Source: Geosiphon pyriformis
Lineage: Eukaryota > Glomeromycota > Glomeromycetes > Archaeosporales > Geosiphonaceae
Assembly (NCBI GenBank): GCA_016748015.1
Contig: JAAOMT010000503.1
Location: 489,258-553,257 of the forward strand
Length of the DNA: 64,000 nt
Direction: 5' to 3'
Part shown: positions 20,072-31,899 of the stretch, one piece after another
How the letters are laid out: each line of letters begins with the position of its first letter
Position numbering within the stretch: position 1 is the stretch's first letter
The notes under the pieces: model-generated
Told to the model about the DNA's origin: nothing
The model's input: only the letters and a program-made list of their open reading frames with translations
Databases searched by the model: none
Position numbers and translations under genes: made by a program

Positions 20072-20211
20072 CGAAAAGTTTATCTACGTCAGATGGGTCC
20101 AATGTTGGGTCATCGAAAAGATTTGAACAGCAGCCCGACGAAAAGTTTGACTGTGCCCCAACACCAGTTTGTGGCATGACGAAAAGTATTTGAATGCAAC
20201 GAAACGAAAAG
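20072..20211. repeat. Five CGAAAAG motifs with alternating spacing
   Basis: CGAAAAG occurs at 20,072, 20,114, 20,139, 20,180 and 20,205, spaced 42, 25, 41 and 25 bp. Odd copies continue TTT and even copies continue ATTTGAA or TATTTGAA, so this is a diverged 66-67-bp tandem repeat. It lies just upstream of the broken minus-strand gene ending near 19,960. Confidence 0.55.
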
Positions 20212-20397
20212 TTTCCTTGCACGCCACTTAATCGTGTTCTTAACAAAAAAAAAGTTTTCTTGCCTCTCTATAGTGATTCAGAAGAGTTTTTGCCTTTTCT
20301 TGTCGTCTTCCTTCTTCGTTATCCATTATGCGCGTGGTGTGTGAGGGAAAACGCAAAAGAAATGTGCGCTCAAGTCTATTTAAAATAAAATTCTCAG

Positions 20398-20429
20398 GAC
20401 GTCACACCGCAAAAAAAAATGTGACGTCA
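20398..20429. promoter_or_regulatory. Inverted pair of CRE-like sites (GACGTCACA ... TGTGACGTCA)
   Basis: GACGTCACA at 20,398-20,406 and TGTGACGTC at 20,420-20,428 form a 9-bp inverted repeat with a 13-bp A-rich loop. The right arm contains TGACGTCA (20,422-20,429), the consensus of CREB/ATF-type bZIP factors. It lies about 510 bp upstream of the DUF1748 gene. Function is inference. Confidence 0.4.
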
Positions 20430-20445
20430 GGTACAGTACTCCCCG

Positions 20446-20794
20446 GATGTTGATCGGTCCTAACTTTAGGACCGTCGGTACCGCAGTAATTTTAGTCATG
20501 TGACAAAGCAGACGATTCTATAGGTTCGTCCCACAGATTAACGTGATATTTTTATCATGAACACAAAAAAATGAACTATACGTGACAAAAAGAATTTCGA
20601 ACATACCATTTTTTCAAAATATAATGCCAATATTCTCTCTGACTCATTAGCGGCAATAATTAAATCGCAATTTTTTAATCACGTTATAAACACGTGATAT
20701 GTTCGGATCATCCATTTGGATCTCGGTCCGGTCCAGTCCTGCTTGGGACTGACGGTCCTTGGACTGGACCGGACCGGATGGACCGATTAACATC
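20446..20794. mobile_element. Candidate MITE with 15-bp terminal inverted repeats (349 bp)
   Basis: GATGTTGATCGGTCC at 20,446-20,460 is the reverse complement, with one mismatch, of GGACCGATTAACATC at 20,780-20,794. Inside are two further palindromes: GGTCCTAA-CT-TTAGGACC (20,456-20,473) and a perfect 15-bp inverted repeat, GGTCCGGTCCAGTCC / GGACTGGACCGGACC (20,725-20,739 and 20,761-20,775). No coding frame and no clear target duplication. Confidence 0.55.
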
Positions 20795-20941
20795 TCTAGA
20801 TTTACCCATTAAAATGAGGAGATTACACAACATAATTTTCAAGTGTCCCTGACATTAAGGAATCCCAAAAATAAGGAAGGCCGTTATTCTAGAGTCTGCT
20901 GAGCTAGGAAAAAGTTTATCTTTTTTCAAATCCCTAAACAA

Positions 20942-21270
20942 ATGTTGGGAAAGGTCCTCCACCTGGCTGCTGACGTTGTAATGGTTTCAGCTATATTAGC
21001 AGGGATAAAGAAATCATCTGGGTTGACGTGAGTTAGACCCAAGTTTTAATTTGGGCTCCTTATTAAAATTTTAAAATTTTTTCTCCTAGGGTCGCAACTG
21101 ACAAAATTGAAGATCCAGACATCAAGAAAGCCGTAGTCACTTGGCTCAATGTCGGAGAAATGGTTGTGGACTATGGTATTGTGTTTATGAAAAACTCCAC
21201 TGCTTTTAGACAAGTACGAGAGAATGATAACGGGGAGAAGAGTACAGAGAAGACAAAATATGGCCACTGA
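20942..21270 (+). CDS. DUF1748 small mitochondrial protein (yeast YJL127C-B type)
   Basis: Two exons, 20,942-21,027 and 21,090-21,270, with a GTGAGT...CTAG intron, give an 88-residue protein. The N-terminal half, MLGKVLHLAADVVMVSAILA then GIKKSSGLT, is the signature of the fungal DUF1748 family (usually about 75-90 residues): a hydrophobic segment, then G-x-K/R-x-x-S/T-G. The C-terminal half has TWLNVGEMVVDYGIVFM, a second hydrophobic stretch, and a charged Lys/Glu tail. In yeast the relative is a small mitochondrial protein of unknown function. The start is fixed by the family N-terminus. A minus-strand frame over exon 2 is a shadow. The gene converges with TFB5, 289 bp apart. Confidence 0.85.
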
Positions 21271-21559
21271 ATCTTACCAGGAAATTATATTAAACTTCTG
21301 AAATTTAATGTTTAGTTCTCTTGATATTGTTTAGTGCACACTGTTGATCAAGAGTAAAACGGCAGAAGGTTTACCTCTTTATTATAAAAAACAATATAGA
21401 TGTACTAGTAATATACCTGGTGTAATTTGTATATTATTATTAGAGTATTTTAAAATTCCCAAGTTCACATCTATAAATTTAAATGATAATCTACGGATAT
21501 ACATATGGTTACCTCTCATCATGGTGTGTTAAAACAATTTGTTCAAAGGGCCTTTTTCA

Positions 21560-21948
21560 TTAGGAAGGGGGTTGTTCGATCTTGTAAGTATTCTCTTCTA
21601 AGAGCTGTTCCAAGCGTTGCTTCACCATCGCGACATAGCTGACATCCACGAAAAGATGGGTTTCATCCAAGTCTTCAATGATAAATTTATCATATTCATT
21701 CTGAAGACTAATAATGACCTGTTTAACAGTTGGATCGCTGTGCAAAGGAATTTTTATTACATAATTTTTCGCCAATGCAAACCTATTCTTAACGAAATCA
21801 AGTTTTAGAACACAGGGAACAGTTACCATTCCAATACAGCTCCTTTGTTATTAGACATAAATTTAGAAAGTTGAACTTAGAATTTTAGATAAAATACAAC
21901 ATTCAGACAAGAAAGTAGAGTCCATTCACCTTTAGCAGCTTTCACCAT
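21560..21948 (-). CDS. TFB5: TFIIH subunit TFB5 / TTDA (GTF2H5)
   Basis: Three exons on the minus strand: 21,948-21,930 (19 nt), 21,842-21,827 (16 nt) and 21,737-21,560, giving 70 residues, the usual size. The spliced start reads MVKAAKGAVLECDPTVKQ, matching the family pattern M-V-x-x-x-x-G-V-L-I/L-E-C-D-P-x-x-K-Q. It is followed by KFIIEDLDETHLFVD, the conserved I-x-D-L-D-D/E-T-H-x-F-V core, and a C-terminal helix ending NTYKIEQ. TFB5 stabilises TFIIH through the p52/Tfb2 subunit and acts in nucleotide excision repair and transcription initiation in the nucleus. An 89-codon unspliced frame (21,829-21,560) replaces the true N-terminus with intron sequence. It is divergent from TOR. Confidence 0.9.
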
Positions 21949-22238
21949 CTCTGTCAATTATAAAGGCGATTCAAAATAATACGTTTGTAAAAAGAGCTAT
22001 AGAATTCAAATAAATGTAGTAATTTGGGTGCGTTTTTGCTTCTCAAGCAACTTTGCGAACAAATAAGTTCTTAAATGATATTATCTTAACAGCATCAGAT
22101 TTGATATATGTTTTAGTCAACTTCAAAAAAGAGTTCGATTTGACATTTATCAATTATTACTCTTTGGCACACTTCTTAAACGAGGTATCATTTAATAAGA
22201 TCCCGGCTTTCTGAGTTTATTAATTCTGAATATTAAAA
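21949..22238. promoter_or_regulatory. Shared divergent promoter of TFB5 and TOR (290 bp)
   Basis: The start codons of TFB5 (minus) and TOR (plus) are 290 bp apart with no other gene between. The stretch is A+T-rich. I see no strong TATA box or known fungal operator I would defend. Confidence 0.6.
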
Positions 22239-25200
22239 ATGGATGACATTATGAGTCGGCTGAAAAGCAAGTGAGTTTTAGAGGGGTCTGGTATACAGAC
22301 TATTAAATGCTTACATCGAAACTCTCACTTTGCTGTAATTCATAGGAATAAAACAGCTCAACGTAAGGCCGCCTACGATTTACGTGTTTTGGTAAATTTT
22401 CTTTTCATTTTACATCTTCACTCACCAAGCATTTCAACAGGGAAACACGTTGGAAAATTTGTGCAGAGTTGTACCTTAGTGGTTATTCCTTGCAAAGGCA
22501 AATAAGACATTAAACTAAGCTTACCATGATTTTTATTACATGGTTTCTGGTTTAAATGAAAAATTCAGGACTGCGTTTCTGACCTCTTTCCTTCATCTTT
22601 CTTTGATCTAATGATCAAATAGGTGGATGGGCAACCGAATGTTTTGAACGAAGCCAACAAACGAATTTTCGAAATGATGCAAGGAGACGTGGCTGACAAG
22701 ATTGGTGGTATAAATGCTATAGGTGACTAATATATTTTTATTAAGTACTCAAAAAAGAAATAAGTAACGTCTATTTTTAAAACCAGATTAGTATCTGGTG
22801 TGGTCTTCTATTTGTACCTTGCTTAATGAAACTGTACGATATTTTTCATACAGAGTAGAATCTCATTGTACCCACATTCTCCCTTTGTTATAGATGCTTT
22901 AATAAATAATAATATAGAAACGACTACATTAGCACGCTTCACCAATTATTTAAAGATGGTTTTGCCAAGTGCAGACCCTCAGGTTATGATTCTAGCAGCC
23001 AAAGCATTAGGTAATGTATTTAAACATAAAATATTCTAAAAAAATATTTGATCTTGATTGTCATTAATTTCTGAAAATTTTCAGGGAAGTTGGCAGTGCC
23101 CGGTGGAGCCGTGACTGCTGTCTTTGTACAAAACGAAGTCAATTCAGGGTTGGAGTATTTGCAAGGTAAATCATGACTTCACTCAACATTCCAATGAAAC
23201 AGAGTCATTTTGAATCTATCCTAGGTGAACGTCATGAATCCCGGCGATATGCTGCTGCGCTGATCCTTCGAGAACTAGCATACAACGCTCCTACATTGGT
23301 ATACACATATGTGCCACAAATCTTGGATTTGATATGGGTTGGTCTAAGAGACCAACGAGTTGTTATACGTGAGGCCTCGGCCGAAGCGTTGAGTGCATGT
23401 TTAAAAATAATATATGAACGTGAAAGTAATATGAAGGTTGAATGGTATCGCAAAACATATGACGAGGCTTTAAAAGGGCTTAAGTCGAATAATGTGGATC
23501 ACATTCATGGATCATTATTGGTTTGCCGAGAATTGCTACAGCACACAAAAACGGTTTGGATGGTTTATTAAACCACTTTTGAAGATTGATTTTACGTTTC
23601 GTCCGAAAAGCTTTTAAATTGTAATATTCATTAATTTTATAGTTCATGGCCGAACGTTATAAAAATGTGTGCGAAGCGGTTCTGCGGTTCAAAGATAACC
23701 GAGATGGGTTGATCCGTCGAACGGTTATATCTTTAATTCCAGATCTTGCAGCTTTTAATTCGCAAGAATTTGTGGCTGCAAATTTGCAAAAATGCATGAC
23801 ATATCTTCTTACCCAACTCAAAAAGGATCGAGATCGATCGATAGGTATTTTATTCCTTTGAACATATTGGCTGTCCCGAGTTCTTTGGAAATCCAGCAGA
23901 TAAGGTGACTTATTCGAAGCATATACCTATGATTTCCCAAACAACAGCTTTCACCGCGATTGGTCAGGTCGCTTGCGCAGTTGGTAGTCACATGGGACCT
24001 TATTTGGACTCTATATTGAGCAGTATCAAGGAGGGATTGTCACTTAAAGGGTAAAGGAATTCCCTGCAAATAATTTTCACGATTCATCAACTGTTTTTGT
24101 TTATTTAAGTCCAAATTTTCAGACGAAATCGAAGCGGTAGTGAAACACCGATATTTCAATGTATCGGCATGTTGGCACGAGCAGTAGGGCAAGCGCTTAC
24201 TAAACACATGCACGATCTCTTGGATTTGATGTTTGCATGTGGATTAAGCGAGCCTCTTCGCCTTGCATTAATGGATTTAGCTCAGTATATTCCTCCTTTG
24301 TTGAAACCTATTCAAGGTGGATATTTCATTATCACTAGTTTTTTTTAGCCTCTTAACGATGTTACATCTATAATATGTTCTGCGATCAAATTTCCCAGAG
24401 CGTCTGTTAGACATGCTATCTGTGATTCTTAGTGGACAAAAATTTCGTCCTAGTGGGTCACCTCCTTCTGATGCTCAGGCCGACATGCGACGACACCTTG
24501 CACAAGTTTCAGAGATGAAAGACAGTGAGGCAATAACATTGGCTTTAAGCACTTTAGGAAGTTTCAATTTTGAAGGTGAGAACCTAGAATTTATTTGTCT
24601 CCTAATAATGTTCGTATAATTCAAATATTTATAATTAATTTCATCTAAATACTTGAATAATCAAAGATCACAAATTGAATGAATTTGTAAGAGATTGCGT
24701 CGTACGTTATCTCGAAACAGATAATGTGGATGTTCGCAAAGCCGCAGCGCTAACTTGCTGTCGACTATTGGCCCGAGATCCCATCATGGACCAGACAAGC
24801 AACCAAGCAAGCCAAGTGGTCAATGAGGTTCTGGAAAAACTTTTAGCAGTTGGTGTTGCTGATCCAGGTGACTGAATGTCTTATTTGTATTTTGGCTAGA
24901 TGGAGTCGATTTCGGTTGATTCTTATAAACATGAGGATAGCAGACGTCAAGAAAAAGACTTGAAATTTTCTCTCCCTTTGATTCCTTTTAATTCCCTCTC
25001 TCAAAGAACCCACTATTCGTGAAACGGTCTTGTCAAATCTCGATAAAAAATTTGACCGATATCTTTCCCAATCGGAGAATATTCGGTCTTTATTCATTGC
25101 CTTGAATGATGAAATTTTCGCAATTCGTGAGATTACTATTACAATAATTGGTCGATTGGCCGCCTACAATCCAGCATATATAATTCCATCACTTAGAAAA

Positions 25201-28200
25201 ACTCTTATCGAGATTTTAACTGAACTGGAATATTCAAGCGTTAGGTGCGAGCATAAAGTGGTTCTAATTAACCTTGATCCTCATTAAATTTCATAATATT
25301 TCTCGCTGTCGTTAGTCGAAAAAAGGAAGAAAGCGCGCGGCTTCTGGGTTTATTGGTTTCTGCTTCTCGCAAACTAGTAGAGCCTTACGTGCAACCGATT
25401 CTTTCAGCCCTCATACCAAAATCACGGGATTCAAGCCCCGCGGTTGCCTCTAGTGTATTAGGTGCAATAGGCGAGTTAGCCCGGGTTGGAGGCGAGGTTT
25501 TGATTCCCTATCTGGATGACCTGATGCCATTGATAATAGAGGCATTACAAGATCAAAGCTCAACAATAAAACGAGACGCCGCATTGAAGACTTTAGGACA
25601 ACTCACCAGCAACACTGGATTCGTTATCGAACCCTACCTCAAGTATCCTTCTCTGCTTAATATTTTGATCAATATTTTGAAAACCGAAACATCCCCATCC
25701 ATAAGACGCGAGACTGTAAAGTTAATTGGCATATTAGGAGCTTTGGATCCTTATCGGCATAAGGTAAAGCATTAATTGCAAAAATTTATAAATGGACTGT
25801 TTTCGAAATAAAACTGAAATATCTTTATGTTAGATAACAATTGGCTCCGAGGATGAGGCTGATCCAAAGACGTCCAACGCTGATTCATCCTTACTAATGA
25901 GTGGAATGGGCCCTTCTTCGGAAGATTATTACCCCACTGTAGTCATAAATGCTTTAATGAGGATTTTAAGGGATCCTTCTTTGGCTACTCACCATACAGC
26001 CGTGATTCAGGCTGTTATGTATATGTTCAATACCCTTGGGCTAAAATGTGTTCCCTTCTTGCCTCAGGTACTTTAATATCATTGATGAGCTCGTTTATTT
26101 TGCTTAAGAACTTTAATTAGACCATCCTTTTCTCTTTCTTTAGATTATACCTGGTTTTTTGGGTGTTATGCGAACATGTCCGACTGGCATGCTGGAGTTT
26201 TACTTTCAACAACTTGGTATTTTAGTCGCGATTGTTCAACAGCATATTAGAAATTATCTGCAGGACATTTTTTCTTTGGTTCGAAGCTATTGGAATCCTA
26301 GCTCCTCAATACAAATTACTATTATTGACCTTGTCGAGAAAATTGCCATTGCTCTTGACGGAGAGTTTAAAAATTATTTGCCCACATTACTTTCACACAT
26401 GCTCCAAATCTTCGATGAGGATAAAAGTGAGAAACGCCAGCCCACGCAAAAAGTTTTGCATGCTCTCATTGTTTTTGGGACAAATATTGAAGAGTACATG
26501 CATCTTGTTATTCCTGTTGTCGTCAATCTCTTGGAGAAACCGGATGTTCCTAGTTCATTAAGAAAATCTGCGGTAGTCACTATTGGACATTTGTCGAAAA
26601 AAGTTAATTTTTCAGATCATGCTTCTCGGATCATTCATCCTCTAGCCCGTGTTCTCGCAATGCCTATGTATGAACTGAGAATGGCCGCAATGAATACTCT
26701 TTGCGACCTCGTTTATCAACTTGAAGCAGATTACGCTATCTTTATCCCAATGATTAATAAGGTAAAATATTTATTTTTTCATTTATCATAATCAATTGGC
26801 AATGAATGAAGTAATACCTGTTGATTTTTAGGTTCTTCAAAAACATCGCATCCAACATCAAGATTATGAAATCCTAGTCTCCAAACTTTTAAAGGGAGAA
26901 GCTTTACCACCAGCTGACGATAGGCAAGTTCTAAAGTTCTCCCTTCATTTTTATCCTTGTGCTTAAGGTTTGGATAATCATTATGACACGTGGGTACAGG
27001 TACAAGGATTTGAAATCAGATTCAACTCCCGCTGCAGCAGCGAGTGAAAAAAAATTACCCGTGAATCAGCTGCATTTGAAAAATGCATGGGAATGCTCTC
27101 AGCGATCTACCCGCGATGACTGGTCTGAGTGGATTCGTCGCTTGAGTGTCGAATTGCTTAAAGAATCACCATCCCATGCATTGAGAGCCTGCGCCAGTTT
27201 GGCTGGAGTTTATCAACCTTTGGCACGAGAACTATTTAATGCTGGGTTTATTTCGTGTTGGTCAGAGCTTTATTATCAATACAAGGCAAGCATGAGAAAG
27301 ATGGAATCGAAGTTTTGCCAAGTTCCTTTGCTAATTAAGTACTTTCAATCCATTTAGGATGAATTAGTTCAATGCTTGGTGTCTGCTCTACGCTCCCAAA
27401 ACACACCACCAGAGATAATTTCTATAATACTTAATTTGGCAGAATTCATGGAACATTATGACAAGCCGCTACCAATTGAGATCAAGACGCTAGGTTCTTA
27501 TGCCGAAAATTGTCATGCCTACGCCAAAGCTTTACATTATAAAGAACTCGAATTTATTTCGGCACCATCCACAGAGATAATTGAACAATTGATTCAAATC
27601 AACAACCAATTGCAGCTTCCTGATGCCGCCATTGGTATTCTGACTCATGCTCAACAGACACCCAGTTTGAAAGATCTACAACTAAAGGAGAACTGGTATG
27701 AAAAATTAAGTCAGTGGGATCTTGCTCTGGATGCCTATACTAAGAAACGTGAAGAAGATCCCAATGATTTTGAATCTACTATGGGCGTAATGCGTTGCAT
27801 GAATTCCCTAGGTGATTGGGAAGGCCTCTCATCTTTGGCTCAGGAAAAGTGGGCGGATGCTTCCCAGGAAATGCGTAAACAGATTGCCGGCCTGGCCGCC
27901 TCAGGGGCTTGGGCCTTAGGTCAATGGGGATTAATGGAAGATTATATTTCAACCATGAAACAGGATTCTGCTGATCGCACCTTTTTCCAAGCAATATTAG
28001 CATTGCACAAAAACCAATACAGTGATGCAGTGCGTCATATAGACAAAACGAGAGATTTGTTAGATACTGAGCTAACAGCCATGGTCGGTGAAAGCTACAA
28101 CCGAGCATACAGGTGTGTGACTTTTGTTGCTCCAGAACAATAAAAAGATGTTACAATTAATCAACTTTATTTCAAAAGTGTCGTGGTTCGCGTGCAAATG

Positions 28201-31200
28201 TTAGCCGAACTTGAAGAAATAATCACATATAAACAATTTGCAGATCAACCTGATCGACAAGCAACTATAAGAAAAACATGGATGAAGAGGTAGATGACAT
28301 GAAAATGAGTGTCTTTGTAGATTCTTAATATATATGATAAAATTTTTAACAAATAAATTTCCAACTGCAGATTAAAAGGATGCCAAAGGAACGTAGAAGT
28401 TTGGCAAAAGATACTCAAGGTTCGCAGCTTGGTAATTACACCTAAAGAAAACATGGAGATGTGGATCAAATTTGCAAATCTTTCCCGAAAAAGTGGACGT
28501 CTTGAGTTGGCAGAAAAGACTCTTAGAGAGTTGCTGGTTGGCGATCAAAAAATGGTCGTAGTTCATCCATCGGTAAGTCCATTGTAAATACTTGAAATAG
28601 TTTTCCATGTGAGTTAGTTCACCTATCTATTTAACCTCTAGATTCTGGCAAGAGCTGCCCCGCAAGTTATGTACGCCCACTTAAAATGGATGTGGGCAAA
28701 TAAAGATCGCACAGAAGCCCTAGATTTTCTTCGGGATTTTACTACTCGAATGTCAACCGATACTCGGGGCGGTTCCGAATTACTTGCCCGATGTCACCTT
28801 AAGAAGGGTGAATGGCAAATGGAATTGCAGGACGATTGGAGTGCAGTATGTATCCATGAAGACCTGGATTATTATAATGGCTTCAATTTTAACTTTTGAT
28901 TTCAATTTGTTGAACCAATAGGAAACCATCCCTGACATTTTACAATCCTACAAGCTTGCCACAGTCCATGATCAAAATTGGTATAAAGCTTGGCATGCAT
29001 GGGCTTTAGCTAATTTTGAGGTTATTTCTCACCATGAAAAATTGCATAATTCTGAGAACTCAATCGAGGGTCTGATAGCCTCTGAAGCTCCTGATGAATC
29101 TACATTGGCACTACATCAAGAGTTACTTGCTTACATTGTACCATCCGTCCAAGGTGAGAAATATGGGATATCAATTTTTATTTTAGACCAGCTTACTTTA
29201 ACTTCATGGAGATTGCTCATTTATGCTTCCTTATTTAATCAATAGGATTTTTTAAATCAATTGCTCTTTCACGTGGAAATTGCCTCCAAGATACCCTGCG
29301 ATTACTCACATTATGGTTTAAATACGGCTATTTAGAAGAAGTCGTTACAGCTCTCAGTGAAGGCTTCAATACTGTCAATATCGACACTTGGCTTGAAGTA
29401 ATCCCCCAGGTGTGTGTGATTTCTTTGTTTTACCAGGAGCCAAGGCCTTTATTGATATTGATTAGTTGATAAATCGAGCTCAACATTTTGTCTTTACCCT
29501 ATGCAGCTCATAGCTCGAATACACGCTGCGAATCCAAATGTACGACGACTCATTCATCAACTTTTGGCTGAAGTAGGAAAAGAGCATCCACAAGCCTTGA
29601 TCTATCCATTGACGGTTGCCTCCAAATCCCAAAGCCAGAATAGACAACGAGCTGCTTTGGCGGTTATGGACAAACTTCGTGCACATAGTCCTGTACTTGT
29701 CGATCAGGTAGAAAATTTTCTTTATCTCCCTCAGTTATGTATAGCATACCTATTGGTAACTATACAAGTTCTTCAATTTTGTATAGGCTCTCCTTGTTAG
29801 CAAAGAACTGATTCGGGTTGCCATCCTATGGCATGAAATATGGATGGAACAATTAGAAGAGGCCTCAAGGCTATATTTCATCGACCATAATTACGATGCA
29901 ATGTTTCAGATCCTTGATGAATTACAAGAGCGTCTGGATAGAGTAAGATTCAAGCTTTTTACGCTAATAAATCGCTAATTAATTTCAAATTAATCATATC
30001 TTTTTTAAAGGGACCTGACACCTTGCGAGAGATTGCTTTTGTTCAAGCATACGGGAGAGAGTTGCAGGAAGCCGGTGGATGGTGCAGGAAATATAAACAA
30101 ATAGGCGAACTTACCTACCTTGCTCAAGCCTGGCAAATTTACCACGATGTAAACTCTAATCTGATTTCACTTGAATTTATTGCGATTAAGATAAATGCCT
30201 ACATCCAGTAATACTCGTTTATCACCTGGTAGTTGTTCAAGAAAATTACCGCTCAGGTCACGACTATTACCACATTAGAATTGCAATATGTCTCGCCCAA
30301 GTTACTTGCCGCACGTGACCTTGAGTTGGCCGTTCCAGGTTTTAACCCAAAATCAGCGTTAATTTTTTGTCTTGATTAACCATTTCCTTTTTCATGAATT
30401 ATTATCTTCAATTGACAGGGACATATCGAAGTGGAGAACCTGTCATCAAGATCAACAGCTTTGTAGCGACGGTTAATATATTTTCATCCAAACAGCGCCC
30501 ACGAAAGTTTAACCTTTTAGGTAGCGATGGACGCGAATATCAATTCTTATTAAAAGGCCATGAAGATCTGCGCCAAGACGAAAGGGTTATGCAACTTTTT
30601 GGTCTGGTTAACACCCTGCTTACAGTTAATCCTGAAACTTTCAAACGACACCTTCATATTCAGCGATATTCAGTGACACCACTTACTCCCAACATTGGAC
30701 TCCTTGGCTGGGTTCCCAACTGTGATACGTTGCATAACCTCATTCGTGATTATCGAGAGAGCAAAAAGATTTTGCTAAATATTGAACACAGGCTGCTTTT
30801 ACAGGTTAGCGTCAGCTAAAGTGCTTATTCTATTTATAATCAAAAAAATATATCTCTCCATCTCAACTGTATACTCCAATTATTATCTTTAGATGGCTCC
30901 TGATTACGATCAATGCTCTATTCTTCAAAAAGTTGAAGCATTTGAATTTGCTTTGGCTAATACAACTGGACAAGATTTGTATAAAGTATTATGGCTCAAG
31001 AGCAAAAACTCGGAGGCCTGGCTAGATCGAAGGACCAACTACACACGTTCCTTGGCCGTGATGTCGATGGTTGGCTACATTCTTGGATTAGGTGATCGTC
31101 ACCCTTCAAACATAATGCTAGACCGTTTCACCGGGAAAATTGTCCACATTGACTTTGGTGATTGTTTTGAAGTCTGTAAAATTTTATTAAATTATTTATT

Positions 31201-31899
31201 TTGAGCCTTAAAAGAATTCAGTAATAAAATTTATGTATCTAATCTCCGCAGGTTGCCATGACACGAGAGAAATATCCTGAAAAAGTTCCATTCCGTTTGA
31301 CCCGCATGCTAACGAATGCAATGGAGGTAGGATTCACCAAGTTCATTATAGATTTACCAATATCATAATCTTGATAGATCTTTATACATTAGGTCAGTGG
31401 TATTGAAGGTAATTTCCGTACCACATGTAAGGCTGTGATGAATGTTTTGAGAAACAACAAAGAGAGTTTGATGGCTGTACTCGAGGCTTTTGTTCATGAC
31501 CCTTTGATCAATTGGAGAATTATGACAGCACCAAGTCCTCGTCAAGGTTTGTTTTTACATCAAGACTTTTATTCTAAATTTGATCATAGGGTATTATGAA
31601 AAATCTATTTATTTTGATAGATGGCGAGAACTTAATTGCGGCCCCGTCAAGTAATCGCCGAGCTCGTGATATTATCCATCGTATATCAAATAAATTAACA
31701 GGTGTTGTACCTATTACTATTTTGAAAGACTTGTGCATATTTTTCATTTTTGTTGAATTTATTGCTGGTTTATATAGGCAAAGATTTCAAAGAAACCGAG
31801 ATCCTGGATGTTCCATCCCAAGTAGATAAATTAATTCTACAAGCTACATCCGTGGAAAACCTTTGTCAGTTGTATATTGGTTGGTGCGCATTTTGGTAA
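22239..31899 (+). CDS. TOR: Serine/threonine kinase TOR (target of rapamycin), 33 exons
   Basis: My model has exons starting 22,239, 22,346, 22,623, 22,894, 23,085, 23,225, 23,643, 23,948, 24,123, 24,399, 24,667, 25,007, 25,316, 25,834, 26,144, 26,832, 27,000, 27,358, 28,179, 28,371, 28,642, 28,922, 29,246, 29,507, 29,787, 30,011, 30,233, 30,419, 30,893, 31,252, 31,393, 31,621 and 31,778. The sum is 6,864 nt, 2,287 residues, in frame, close to fission yeast TORs. Order: HEAT repeats (1 to about 1,070; [19 protein letters not shown]), FAT ([12 protein letters not shown] onward), FRB (about 1,795-1,890; [15 protein letters not shown]), PI3K-like kinase ([36 protein letters not shown]) and FATC ending YIGWCAFW. 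All catalytic residues are present. TOR is the core of TORC1/TORC2 and couples nutrients to growth at vacuolar and plasma membranes. Two introns use GC donors. Confidence 0.97.

Noticed and set aside
21046-21267. 73-codon minus-strand frame
   Set aside because: It is antisense to exon 2 of the DUF1748 gene, whose spliced plus-strand product is a clear family match.
26232-26561. 109-codon plus-strand frame inside TOR
   Set aside because: It is an out-of-frame shadow of TOR exon 15 (26,144-26,761).
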